DNA of 49,689 bases from Subtercola boreus (GCF_003399635.1 NZ_NBXB01000035.1:1-49689), one strand, 5' to 3'. Positions 25,615 to 34,259 are shown, counted from the stretch's first letter. Made by a program: numbers and translations. The notes: generated by a model from the sequence alone, not told the origin.

Positions 25615-26754
25615 TCACCACGACCAGTCGTTGGCCCGGAGCTCCATGCCGGCACTCGACGTCGTGCGCGTCGACAGATGCGAGCCGTGCTCGGCAAGGT
25701 GAGCCTGGTGAGCCTCCAGCGAGTCGTGGGCGAAGTCGTGCTCGAAGTCGCGGATCACCGAATGGATGTGATTGCCGTTGTCGACCGCATTCACGAGTTC
25801 GATCAGCAGCGACCGCGTCTGTACCCGGAAGTAGTGCGGCGTGCCGCGAACGAAACCGCCAGCCCAGGCGAAGCGGATGCCCGTGGGGCCGTCAGCGGCG
25901 AGCTGTGAGCGGTATTCTGCGGCGGCCGCTGCAGGCAGACGCGCGAGGAACGTCTCGACCAGGCGGTCGAGCGTGGCCCGCTGGGACTCGTCGAGCTCAT
26001 CTCCCGCGATGCCGGAGGGCTCAGCGCGCACGAGGGCCAGCGCCTTCCTGTCGTCGGTCGTGATCTGATACTGCGGCATGCCGAGGTCGTAGTGGTCGGG
26101 ATATTCGAGGGCCCCGATGTGAGACACCTGGCGCGAGACGAAATCGGCGGGAGCGACATCGTGGATCACAGCCGAGATGCGCTGCTGGTCATCCAGTGAC
26201 TCGATGAGCGCGAAGCCGAGACCCTCGTCGTCGGCGAGAGGGTTGAGCACCCCGGCGCCGATGACCGGCTGTTGGCCGAGTGCGCTGGGGGTGGTCGAGA
26301 TCCAGCGCTGGTTGACGATGGTGACATTGAGGCACACGTGGTGGCCGAGGAAGCGCAACGACCAGGTGTCTTCGAACCCCGGCCTGCCGAAGATGCTCAG
26401 GAAGTACGAGTCGGAGGTACGCCAGAGCGGCGCCCCGACTCCGAGAAAGTCAGCCTCGATCTTGCGGAGCACGTGCTCGAGCTGCATGATCGCGAGGATT
26501 TTCGTGTAGACCTCGTGCGACACGACGAGCCGGACGAGGTCGAGCACGACCACCTTCTGGTGACGATCGAGAGTGTGCAGCGAGACACCGATGCGGTCGG
26601 GTTTGGGGATGATGTCCCAGTCGAGCCGCCGTGGGTCGTCGAAGTCGAAGACGGCCGCCGCTCGCTGGTCGGCGGAGAACGTGTCGAGCAGGCCGATGAC
26701 GCCGACCAGGAGCTTCTGGATGGTCTGTGCGTCTTCGTACGGGGGATTCGTCAC
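25615..26754 (-). CDS. DUF3500-family protein
   Basis: A 379-residue protein matching the DUF3500 pattern: WSLRFLGHHVCLNVTIVNQRW with the family's GHH-x-x-x-N, then QQRISAVI and, near the C-terminus, SLLIELVNAVDNGNHIHSVIRDFEHDF. The conserved His residues suggest a metal or catalytic site, but the family function is not known to me. No signal peptide is seen. It is divergent from the quinone-reductase/CocE operon. Its place in this island suggests a catabolic role. Confidence 0.8.
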   Translation of the reverse strand: MTNPPYEDAQTIQKLLVGVIGLLDTFSADQRAAAVFDFDDPRRLDWDIIPKPDRIGVSLHTLDRHQKVVVLDLVRLVVSHEVYTKILAIMQLEHVLRKIEADFLGVGAPLWRTSDSYFLSIFGRPGFEDTWSLRFLGHHVCLNVTIVNQRWISTTPSALGQQPVIGAGVLNPLADDEGLGFALIESLDDQQRISAVIHDVAPADFVSRQVSHIGALEYPDHYDLGMPQYQITTDDRKALALVRAEPSGIAGDELDESQRATLDRLVETFLARLPAAAAAEYRSQLAADGPTGIRFAWAGGFVRGTPHYFRVQTRSLLIELVNAVDNGNHIHSVIRDFEHDFAHDSLEAHQAHLAEHGSHLSTRTTSSAGMELRANDWSW

Positions 26755-26842
26755 TGAATGTCCTTTGTCTGACGTAAAAGGCTCTAACCATTATGGCCTT
26801 TGCTGCCCCGAGAAGTAAATCATCGCGTGATGATAAAAGATC

Positions 26843-26895
26843 TTGACACTGAACTACCGCGGTGCGCATAATCGAAAACATCGCAACCATTGCGA
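26843..26895 (+). promoter_or_regulatory. Sigma70-like promoter plus TCGCAA-cca-TTGCGA operator
   Basis: TTGACA (26843-26848) and CATAAT (26867-26872) are 18 bp apart. The perfect inverted repeat TCGCAA-CCA-TTGCGA follows at 26881-26895, over the expected transcription start. It contains CAACCATTG, similar to the GntR 2 box core CAAC-N-GTTG. It would drive the operon beginning at 26917. Confidence 0.55.
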
Positions 26896-26916
26896 ATGTT
26901 GAGCGAAGGAGCTCTC

Positions 26917-27921
26917 GTGACCGCTGTTCCAGCTGCGATCATCGACCGGCCAGGCGCCGAACCGCGGACGGGATCGATCGACCTGCCGCAGCGTGAACCG
27001 GGCCTGACGTTGCTGGCCGTGTTGGCAGCACCTCTCAACCCTCTCGACCTCCTGATCGCCTCCGGCGGTTTCCACTCAGCCCGCCACGAAGAGCCGTACG
27101 TGCCGGGCAGCGAATGCGTGGGCACTGTGCTGGAATCCGACTCGCACCCTGTCGGCACGACTGTCTATGCCGAGCTGCACGTCTCCCCTGCGGCGCCCGG
27201 CGCCTTCGCAACCCACGTGCTCGTCGCCGATCACCTCATTACCATCCTTCCTGCGGGTATTGATCCTGTGCGAGCTGCGGCAGTCGGGAATTCGGGGATC
27301 GCCGCGTATCTGCCCCTCATCGAAACCGTCGCCCTCCGTGCCGGAGAGACGGTGCTCGTGCTGGGCGCAACAGGTGCTGTCGGCCAACTGGCTGTGCAGG
27401 TCGCCCACCGGCTCGGTGCCGGGCGAGTGGTCGGCGTGGCGCGAGACCGTGAGGCGCTCGAACGATTGCTGACGATCGGCGCAGATGCCGTGGTCGAGTT
27501 GCGCGCGAACGAAGAGGCAGAGCAACTGGCGGAGCGCATCCGCGCCGTATCCGGCCCGGTCGACGTCGTCTTCGACGGCATCTACGGACTGCCGCTCGAG
27601 GCAGCACTCCACGTCGCTGCGCCTCGGGCGCGCCTCGTGAACGTCGGCAACCTGGCCGGCCCGACCGCCGAAGTGCCGGCCGGCCTGCTTCGCGGAAAGC
27701 AGCTCACACTCTCCGGCTTCGCCGGAATCAATGTTCCTCCAGCAGAGAAGCAGGCAGCTCTCGCCTGGCTCTGGAAAGCGGTCAGCGCCGGCGAACTCGA
27801 CCTGGCGATCACGACCGTCACGCTCGAAGACCTTCCGCGCGCCTGGCGAGCCCAGGCCGCATCTCCGCACGCGAAGTACATCGTCGTGCCGAATCAGACC
27901 GACGAAAGTGAGAACCGATGA
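26917..27921 (+). CDS. Zinc-free MDR oxidoreductase (NADPH:quinone reductase-like)
   Basis: A 334-residue medium-chain dehydrogenase/reductase. LAAPLNPLDLLIASG and PYVPGSECVGTV are the N-terminal pattern, and the nucleotide-binding motif is VLVLGATGAVGQLAVQVA. No structural zinc cysteines are seen, fitting the quinone oxidoreductase/enoyl reductase group. GTG 26917 with AAGGAG six bases upstream was chosen over a TTG at 26890 without a ribosome site. It overlaps the first CocE hydrolase by 4 bp. It could reduce a quinone or enone intermediate. Confidence 0.87.
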   Translation: MTAVPAAIIDRPGAEPRTGSIDLPQREPGLTLLAVLAAPLNPLDLLIASGGFHSARHEEPYVPGSECVGTVLESDSHPVGTTVYAELHVSPAAPGAFATHVLVADHLITILPAGIDPVRAAAVGNSGIAAYLPLIETVALRAGETVLVLGATGAVGQLAVQVAHRLGAGRVVGVARDREALERLLTIGADAVVELRANEEAEQLAERIRAVSGPVDVVFDGIYGLPLEAALHVAAPRARLVNVGNLAGPTAEVPAGLLRGKQLTLSGFAGINVPPAEKQAALAWLWKAVSAGELDLAITTVTLEDLPRAWRAQAASPHAKYIVVPNQTDESENR

Positions 27922-30296
27922 CCCTGCCACCGACTGAAGGCCCCGTGTCGACCGGACTGTTCACTGGCCCGACAGTCGGCGTCGCCTATGCAACACCCAC
28001 CCTCACCGGGCGCACGAACGAACGTGGCGAGTTCGAGTACCGAGCGGGAGAATCGGTGGTCTTCTCGATCGGCGGACTCGTTCTGGGCTCCGCCGAGGGC
28101 GCACCCCGCGTGAACCTCGCCCAGCTCGTCGACCGCAACGACGGAAAGCTCGACCGACTGCACGACCCGATGGTCACGAACCTCGCCCGTTTCGTGCAGA
28201 CCCTCGACCGCGACGGTGACTACGAGAACGGTGTGACCATCGCTCCGGCGGTTCACAACCTGATCGGCCCGACCGTGCTGAACCTCAACCAGGCGGCCAC
28301 TGATGCCGAAGACGTGACCGAAGCCTCGGCCGGCGCCACGAGCCCGGGTACCGCAGCCATGGTCGCGTTCTCGACCGACCAGACGATCACGTTCGCCACC
28401 GACCCCACGGTGCGCGCGCTCCTCGCCACGCTCAACAACGCGCCGGGTGTGTTCACGGCGAACACGCCGCGGGGACTCCGCAACGCGGCGGCGGCCCGCA
28501 ATGAGCTGCGGCGCAACATCCGGGGCATCATCAAGCTGACCGACGTGCGCATGCCCACGCGCGACGGCTCATATGTCTGCGCCGACATCTTTTTGCCCGA
28601 CGACGGCCGGCAACATCCGGTGATCATGAACCAGGGCTTCTACGGCAAGAGCTTCGACCACGGCACGATCGGCAGCCCCGAACAGGCCGAGGCCAAGGAG
28701 GAGCTGGAAGACCGGTACTTCACCGGCAACCCCGACGGCCTCCAGTACGAGAATCACGAGAGCGTCGACTCCGCCGTATGGGTACCGAAGGGATACGTGT
28801 GCATCCGCGTCGACGCGCGCGGTGTCGGAAACAGCCCAGGACTCCAGGCGCCGTTCAGCAGACAACAGGCGGAGGACTACTACGACGCCATCGAATGGGC
28901 GGGCACCCAGCCCTGGTCGAACGGCAATGTGGGCCTCTGGGGCATGTCCTACCTCGCGATCACCCAGCACACCGTCGCGAGCCTGCAGCCGCCACACCTG
29001 AAGGCAATGGTCGCACTCGGCACCGACTCCGACCTCTACAACGAGGCGCTCTACGGAGGTGGGCTCTACGGCGAAGGCTTCTGGACCTGGTGGCGGGCAG
29101 CGATGACGGGCCACAACTTCCACGGCGAGCGCGCCGAGACCGACTGGCTCGATCGAATGCTCGCCACGCCGTTCGACGACCCCGAGGCGTACGGCGAACA
29201 CGGCGCGATCTTCATGAAGCCCGATATGTCGAAGGTCACGACGCCGGTGTGGATCGTCGGCCCGCAGACCGGTGTGGTCATCCACCAGCTCGGCAGCAGT
29301 GAGACCTTCATCCGGTCGACGGGTGTCGAACAGAAGAGGTTCGACTTCGTCGACGCCTGGTTCCCACACAGTTACAAGCACTCCACCATCGACGACCACG
29401 AGCGCTTCTTCGACCACTTCCTGAAGGGCGAAGACAACGGCGTGATGGCGGGCCCGCCCGTGCGGGTGCAGGTGCGCACCGGCAACGGCGGGCACCACGT
29501 CCTCGAGGAGAACGAGTGGCCCATCGCCCGCACCACCTACGAGCGCTGGTACCTCGACGCGACGGCCTCCGAATGGTCGGGAGACAGTCACGGCAGGGAG
29601 CTGCTGAGTGTCCGGCCAGCAGCCCCGACCGAGGGAGCGTCGGCGTCCTACTCCGCCGAACTCGATCGCGGGCATCCCATCCCCGCGCCGACGGGATACG
29701 TGGGCGGAACGCCGCGCTGGTCGACGGGTGTCTCGTTCGTCAGCGAACCTGTCGAGGAGGACATGCTGCTCGCCGGGTACATGAAGGCCGGGCTCTGGGT
29801 GTCAGCGACGACCTCTGACCTCGACCTGTACGTATCCCTCCGGATCATCGACGAGAACGGCCGCGAGATTCGCTACGAATCGCTCGTTCCGCCCATCGAT
29901 CCGGCGAACATCCACCCGGTGGGCCACGGCCTGCTCAAGGTATCGCACCGCACGCTCGACGAGAGGCGCTCGACCGACCACTGGCCGGTTCCGTCTCATG
30001 CCGAGGCCGACCATCGGCCGCTCCAGCCCGGAGAGGTCGTCTACGCCGAGGTGGGCCTGTACCCCTCGACCGCGCTGATCCGCCGCGGGTCGCGACTGCA
30101 GGTGGATGTTCAGCCCTACTCCCCCGCCGGCATCCCCTCACGGGCTTACGACGAGAGCTACCACGCCGGAGCAACGAACACGATCCACACCGGAGCCGAA
30201 CATCCCAGCTTCATTCAGCTGCCCATAGTGCCGGCGGACACCGCATCCGCCAGCCACGCAGCATCCACAGACCTCGCAGCAGACAAGGAACAGTGA
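27918..30296 (+). CDS. CocE/NonD-type hydrolase A with extra N-terminal domain
   Basis: A 792-residue alpha/beta hydrolase of the X-Pro dipeptidyl-peptidase/CocE group. Residues 1 to about 195 form an added domain (VGVAYATPTLTGRTNERGEF, GESVVFSIGGLVLGSA, NLARFVQTLDRDGDYENGV) resembling domains of secreted proteins, yet no signal peptide is present. The hydrolase part starts near residue 210 (MPTRDGSYVCADIFLP). The nucleophile is S344 in LWGMSYLAITQ. The C-terminal jelly-roll contains GVSFVSEPVEED. The usual catalytic Asp region reads VGPQTGVVIHQ with no Asp. An ester or amide is the probable substrate. Confidence 0.85.
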   Translation: MTLPPTEGPVSTGLFTGPTVGVAYATPTLTGRTNERGEFEYRAGESVVFSIGGLVLGSAEGAPRVNLAQLVDRNDGKLDRLHDPMVTNLARFVQTLDRDGDYENGVTIAPAVHNLIGPTVLNLNQAATDAEDVTEASAGATSPGTAAMVAFSTDQTITFATDPTVRALLATLNNAPGVFTANTPRGLRNAAAARNELRRNIRGIIKLTDVRMPTRDGSYVCADIFLPDDGRQHPVIMNQGFYGKSFDHGTIGSPEQAEAKEELEDRYFTGNPDGLQYENHESVDSAVWVPKGYVCIRVDARGVGNSPGLQAPFSRQQAEDYYDAIEWAGTQPWSNGNVGLWGMSYLAITQHTVASLQPPHLKAMVALGTDSDLYNEALYGGGLYGEGFWTWWRAAMTGHNFHGERAETDWLDRMLATPFDDPEAYGEHGAIFMKPDMSKVTTPVWIVGPQTGVVIHQLGSSETFIRSTGVEQKRFDFVDAWFPHSYKHSTIDDHERFFDHFLKGEDNGVMAGPPVRVQVRTGNGGHHVLEENEWPIARTTYERWYLDATASEWSGDSHGRELLSVRPAAPTEGASASYSAELDRGHPIPAPTGYVGGTPRWSTGVSFVSEPVEEDMLLAGYMKAGLWVSATTSDLDLYVSLRIIDENGREIRYESLVPPIDPANIHPVGHGLLKVSHRTLDERRSTDHWPVPSHAEADHRPLQPGEVVYAEVGLYPSTALIRRGSRLQVDVQPYSPAGIPSRAYDESYHAGATNTIHTGAEHPSFIQLPIVPADTASASHAASTDLAADKEQ

Positions 30297-30298
30297 CC

Positions 30299-31567
30299 AT
30301 GGCCGCCACACTCGACAAGATAGAACGCCTGACCGAGATCCTCGGAAAGCTCCGCGCGCTGGGCCCGACCCTGCGTGAGCGAGCACTCGAAGCCGAGCGC
30401 GCCGGGCGACTCTCCGACGAGACCATCGCCGACCTCGCCTCCACCGGGGCATTCGATATCGCGAGCCCCCGCGAGTTCGGCGGCGAGGAACTGTCGGTGA
30501 GGCAACAGCTCGACGTGATCGTTGAGGCCTCGAAGTGGGACGGCTCCGTCGGCTGGGTCGTCTGGGCGGGAGCTTCCACCGACTGGATCCCTGCCGGTTC
30601 AGGCCCGCGCGTTGTCGAAGAGGTTTACGGGCCGGAGTGGGCGGGCCCGCGAGTCGCCGGATCGAGCCACTTCCCCGCCAGCCGAGGCCGAGCGAAGCGA
30701 GTCGACGGCGGCTGGATCCTCTCAGGCGGACCCTGGACATTCGCGACCGCCTCGCTGTGGGCCCCCTACACGAACCTCGGATGCATCGCCGAAGACGACC
30801 ACGGCGGAACATATCTGGTTGCCGCGCAGGTTCCCCGCAGCGAGCTGGTCTTCCTCGATGACTGGCACGTCGCCGGCATGCGCGGTACCGGCAGCATCTC
30901 CGTGAATCTGCGAAGCGATGAGCTGTTCGTGCCCGAGTACCGCGGGGTCGACTTCCGCCGGATCACCTCCGGCGCCATCGAGAGCGGTCTGGCCGGCTCC
31001 CTCTGGAAGGCGCCGGCTCTCGGCTGGTCTTTCAGCCTGATGGCGGGCATGTCGATCGGCATCGCACAGGGCGCGCTCGAACGTTTCCTCGAGCGATCGG
31101 CGGGCCGAAGCATCCGGGGCACCTCGTACAAGAACCAGCTCGAGGCGCCGCTCACGCACCTCATGCTTGCCGAGGTGCATTCAAAGATCCAGTCCGCGAC
31201 CCTGATGATGCGCGCCAACGCCGACGAGACCGACCGGCTCGGCGAGCTGGCCGCCGCCGGAACGCCGGCTGACGCGGACGACATGCAGCGGTTCAGCGCC
31301 CGCGTGCTGATGGAGACTGCCTACGCCGCCAAGTGGTGCGCCGAAGCGATCGAGCTCCTGCAGCGCAACTCCGGGGCGACCGCGATCATGGACTTCGAGC
31401 CCATCCAGCGGTCGTGGCGCGATGCCCGCGTCATCACCCTGCACGGGGCACTTAACCTGGAGGCCCTCTCCGAGAACTTCGGGCGACTGATGGCGGGCAT
31501 TCAGCCCCACCAGTTCGCCGGAATCACGACGCTCGACCGCTTCGCTCCCGCGCCCGCCAGTCGTTGA
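30299..31567 (+). CDS. Acyl-CoA dehydrogenase-fold flavin monooxygenase A (group D)
   Basis: A 422-residue protein of the HsaA/HpaB-type oxygenase component family. ASPREFGGEELSVRQQLDVI and GSVGWVVWAGAS belong to the N-terminal helical part. VDGGWILSGGPWTFATAS and DDWHVAGMRGTGSISVNL form the middle beta domain. The C-terminal helical domain ends LHGALNLEALSENFGRLMAG. The usual acyl-CoA catalytic Glu is not evident. Such oxygenases need an external flavin reductase; the fusion at 20112-21275 is the only candidate in the window. ATG 30299 was chosen because AAGGA has better spacing than to the GTG at 30293. Confidence 0.85.
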   Translation: MAATLDKIERLTEILGKLRALGPTLRERALEAERAGRLSDETIADLASTGAFDIASPREFGGEELSVRQQLDVIVEASKWDGSVGWVVWAGASTDWIPAGSGPRVVEEVYGPEWAGPRVAGSSHFPASRGRAKRVDGGWILSGGPWTFATASLWAPYTNLGCIAEDDHGGTYLVAAQVPRSELVFLDDWHVAGMRGTGSISVNLRSDELFVPEYRGVDFRRITSGAIESGLAGSLWKAPALGWSFSLMAGMSIGIAQGALERFLERSAGRSIRGTSYKNQLEAPLTHLMLAEVHSKIQSATLMMRANADETDRLGELAAAGTPADADDMQRFSARVLMETAYAAKWCAEAIELLQRNSGATAIMDFEPIQRSWRDARVITLHGALNLEALSENFGRLMAGIQPHQFAGITTLDRFAPAPASR

Positions 31568-31615
31568 TGAATTAAATCAACGTACGTTGATTTAATTCAT
31601 CTTCAGACGTACGCT
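31566..31615 (+). promoter_or_regulatory. 36-bp perfect palindrome and promoter of hydrolase B
   Basis: Positions 31566-31601 are a perfect 18+18 palindrome, with half-site ACGTTGATTTAATTCATC. The centre is TCAAC-GTAC-GTTGA (31577-31590). A -35 TTGATT at 31587 and a -10 TACGCT at 31610 are 17 bp apart, so the palindrome covers the -35. The same TCAAC-N4-GTTGA and TACGCT layout occurs at 34120-34158. A TetR 2 operator is the best reading; a bidirectional terminator is an alternative because it overlaps the stop of the previous gene. Confidence 0.65.
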
Positions 31616-31668
31616 CGGAGACAACACACAGCACTGGCCTCACGGCCCGTAGAAAGAAGGAGCTCACG

Positions 31669-33408
31669 ATGAGTGAAGACATGAAGATCTACCTGCCGTC
31701 CAGCCCGCTGCCGGCACCTCGCACCGGAGTCCTGACAGCCTTCGATCCCGGCACCCGCACCCTCGAGGCCGGCTTCCAGGTCGCCCCGCCGTTCAAGCCG
31801 ATCCCCGTCGATATCGTCTTCGAGAAGGATGTCGCAATCGCTCTTCGCGACGGAGTGACGGTCCACGCGGACATCTTCCGGCCCGTCGGCCCGGAGAAGG
31901 TGCCCGTCATCGTCGCCTACAGCCCCTACGGCAAAGCGCAGGGCACCTCACCGAGCGTGATGGGCGTCTTCGGTCTGGTCGGGCTCTCGAACTCAATCGT
32001 CTCCGGGCTCGAAAAGTTCGAAGGACCCGATCCCGCGTTCTGGGTGGAGCAGGGCTACGCCATCTGCAACCCCGACATCCGCGGCGTCGTCGACTCCGAC
32101 GGCGACTCCGTACTCTGGGACCGACAGGATGGCCGCGACGCCTACGACATCATCGAATGGCTTGCCGAACAGGAATGGTGCACAGGCAAGGTCGGCATGA
32201 GCGGCACCTCCTATCTGGCGGCCACGCAGTGGTTCACCGGTGCCGAGCAGCCCCCGCACCTCGCGGCCATCAATCCGTGGGAAGGGGTCAGCGACGTCTA
32301 CCGCGACCTCGTCATGCGCGGCGGAATGCCCGACATCGGGTTCGGCCAGCAGCTCCAGAACGGCAGCTTCTTCGGCAGGAACCGCAGAGAGAACATCGTG
32401 GCGGAGGTCGAACAGTATCCGCTCATCAACGACCTCTGGGCCAACAAGATTCCCGACTTCGAACGCATCACAGTGCCCGCCTATGTCGTGGCGAGCTACT
32501 CGAACACCCTGCATACAGCTGGCACCTTCCGCGCCTGGCGCCGCATGGCGTCAGAGCAGAAGTGGCTGCGCGTGCACAACAGCCAGGAGTGGCCCGACTA
32601 CTACGACGAAGACAACCAAGCGGAGCTTCTGCAATTCTTCGACCGCTACCTGAAAGACGAACAGAACGACTGGGACAAGACCCCCCGAGTGCGTTATTCG
32701 CTGCTCGACCTGGAAGGCGGCGACCGGGTGGCCATCGCGGCCGACCAGTTCCCGCCCGCTGAGGCGCACTCGACGAAGTACTACCTGAATGGTCGCACCC
32801 GCACCTTGGACACGGCCGCGCCCACCGACGACGTTCCGACCGCATACGCCGCCGCCTCGAACCCCAATGCTGTCTCATTCCTCACCAGCTTCGATGTGGA
32901 AACCGTGCTGGTGGGCTATCCCAAGGCTCACCTCTTCGTGGAGGCCCGGGATGCAGACGACATGGATCTGTTCGTGCTCATCCAAAAACTGGATGCCCAC
33001 GGTACCCCGCTCGAAGCATTCACGACGCCCAACCGGAGTGCGATCATCCATGACCTGACCGACTACGGCGCAACCATCCTGAAATACAAGGGTTCGGATG
33101 GGCGGCTACGGGTTTCCGCGCGCAACCTCGACAGTGCGCTCAGCACCGAGGAGGTTCCGGCCCACACGTTCGACGTCGTCGAGAAGCTCGCACCGGGCCA
33201 GATCGTCGACATCGAGATCGACCTGCTCCCGCTCGGGCTCGTCTTCTACCCGGGAGAGCAACTTCGGTTCGTGATCAGCGCCCGCAACCTGCTCGGCACG
33301 ATGATGCCTGGAATCCAGGAGTTCGTGCCTGCAAACAGTGGGCAGCACGTCATCCACACCGGAGGCGAGCACGCCTCCTACCTTCAGCTGCCGGTGCAGA
33401 CGCGCTGA
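31669..33408 (+). CDS. CocE/NonD-type hydrolase B
   Basis: A 579-residue hydrolase of the same group as A and C but without the long N-terminal domain; a short N-terminal segment of about 45 residues precedes IVFEKDVAIALRDGVTVHADIFRP. The nucleophile is S181 in GMSGTSYLAATQW. The region of the catalytic Asp reads VVASYSNTLHTAGTF, with Asn where related proteins often have Asp. VHNSQEWPDYY follows. The C-terminal jelly-roll is conserved (GYPKAHLFVEARDADDMDLF). It has its own promoter and an AAGGAG ribosome site. Confidence 0.87.
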   Translation: MSEDMKIYLPSSPLPAPRTGVLTAFDPGTRTLEAGFQVAPPFKPIPVDIVFEKDVAIALRDGVTVHADIFRPVGPEKVPVIVAYSPYGKAQGTSPSVMGVFGLVGLSNSIVSGLEKFEGPDPAFWVEQGYAICNPDIRGVVDSDGDSVLWDRQDGRDAYDIIEWLAEQEWCTGKVGMSGTSYLAATQWFTGAEQPPHLAAINPWEGVSDVYRDLVMRGGMPDIGFGQQLQNGSFFGRNRRENIVAEVEQYPLINDLWANKIPDFERITVPAYVVASYSNTLHTAGTFRAWRRMASEQKWLRVHNSQEWPDYYDEDNQAELLQFFDRYLKDEQNDWDKTPRVRYSLLDLEGGDRVAIAADQFPPAEAHSTKYYLNGRTRTLDTAAPTDDVPTAYAAASNPNAVSFLTSFDVETVLVGYPKAHLFVEARDADDMDLFVLIQKLDAHGTPLEAFTTPNRSAIIHDLTDYGATILKYKGSDGRLRVSARNLDSALSTEEVPAHTFDVVEKLAPGQIVDIEIDLLPLGLVFYPGEQLRFVISARNLLGTMMPGIQEFVPANSGQHVIHTGGEHASYLQLPVQTR

Positions 33409-33432
33409 GCACACTCCCGCAACGGCGTGCTC
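33407..33432. terminator. Weak inverted repeat between convergent genes
   Basis: GAGCAC-N14-GTGCTC lies between hydrolase B and the convergent TetR 2 gene. There is no T-run, so it is only a possible terminator. Confidence 0.25.
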
Positions 33433-33446
33433 GACATTCTCCTGGG

Positions 33447-34094
33447 CTACATGACGACACCGAGCTGAGCGCTGTGCGCTCCAGCCGAGAGAATGGCCTG
33501 GATTGCGGGGGCGATGTATCCCACCAGCGAGTCCCGGTCCTGCCTGACGAGTGCGTCCAAGCCGACCAACCGTCGCCCCACGACGACACCGACGAGCATC
33601 GATGATGCGATCTCGATCCGGGTTTTCATGTCGGCGTCGTGCTGCAGCCGCGGACCAAGGTCGACGAGCACCCTCTCCTGAATGAGGTCCCTGAGCTGAG
33701 TGGCCGCCTGTTCGCTTCCGATAGCGGCGCGGAGGAGGGCCTGCAGCGGCTCGGACTCTCCTGGATCCCCATCCCACACCTCGAAGAAGGCGCGCGTGAC
33801 CCGCTCACCCAGAGAGGCTTCGGGACCGTCGAACGCTTCGGCGATCCGGGAAATGGTGTTTGGTCCCGACGCGATGACGGCGGCGAAGAGTTCGTTCTTC
33901 GAGCCGAAGTACTGCATCACCAGGGAGGCGTCGACCCCCGCGTCACCTGCGATACCCCTGATCGTCGAACCCGAAAAGCCGTCTTTCGCAAAGCGGGCAC
34001 GAGCCGCGAGCAGGATGGCTTCGCGAGATGCACGGGAACCCAACCGAGGCCCCGTACTGAGACCTCTGGCAGAAGGAGCCTGATCAATCGACAT
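33447..34094 (-). CDS. TetR-family regulator 2
   Basis: A 215-residue TetR protein with helix-turn-helix AILLAARARFAKDGFSGSTI, RGIAGDAGVDASLVMQYFGSKNELF, then a helical ligand domain ending VVVGRRLVGLDALV. It is similar along its length to TetR 1 (17466-18092). It is divergent from the 34200-38285 operon and convergent with hydrolase B. Palindromes with the shared core TCAAC-N4-GTTGA at 31577 and 34120 suggest it represses both operons. Confidence 0.9.
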   Translation of the reverse strand: MSIDQAPSARGLSTGPRLGSRASREAILLAARARFAKDGFSGSTIRGIAGDAGVDASLVMQYFGSKNELFAAVIASGPNTISRIAEAFDGPEASLGERVTRAFFEVWDGDPGESEPLQALLRAAIGSEQAATQLRDLIQERVLVDLGPRLQHDADMKTRIEIASSMLVGVVVGRRLVGLDALVRQDRDSLVGYIAPAIQAILSAGAHSAQLGVVM

Positions 34095-34114
34095 ATTCGA
34101 AGTCTAGGTAAGAA

Positions 34115-34158
34115 AGTTCTCAACAACTGTTGAGAACTAAACTTTGCGGTCGTACGCT
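34115..34158 (+). promoter_or_regulatory. 24-bp palindrome and promoter of the SnoaL-2 operon
   Basis: AGTTCTCAACA-AC-TGTTGAGAACT (34115-34138) is a perfect 11-2-11 inverted repeat with core TCAAC-AACT-GTTGA at 34120-34133. A -35 TTGAGA (34130) and a -10 TACGCT (34153-34158) are 17 bp apart. It is placed between TetR 2 (start 34094) and the operon. Confidence 0.65.
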
Positions 34159-34199
34159 GGGCCTCACGCTCCCGATCTCTGAACAAAGAGGAATGCAAA

Positions 34200-34259
34200 A
34201 TGGCACAACGAAGTGCACGTCTCATCCGTATCACCATGCCGAAGGCCGGCCAGAAATGA
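34200..34259 (+). CDS. 19-residue leader peptide coupled to the SnoaL-like gene
   Basis: A short frame, MAQRSARLIRITMPKAGQK, starts at ATG 34200 with AAAGAGG at good distance. Its TGA overlaps the next gene's ATG as AAATGA at 34256-34259. The next gene lacks its own ribosome site, so translation is likely coupled to this leader. The peptide is basic. It is not confirmed to be functional. Confidence 0.45.
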   Translation: MAQRSARLIRITMPKAGQK

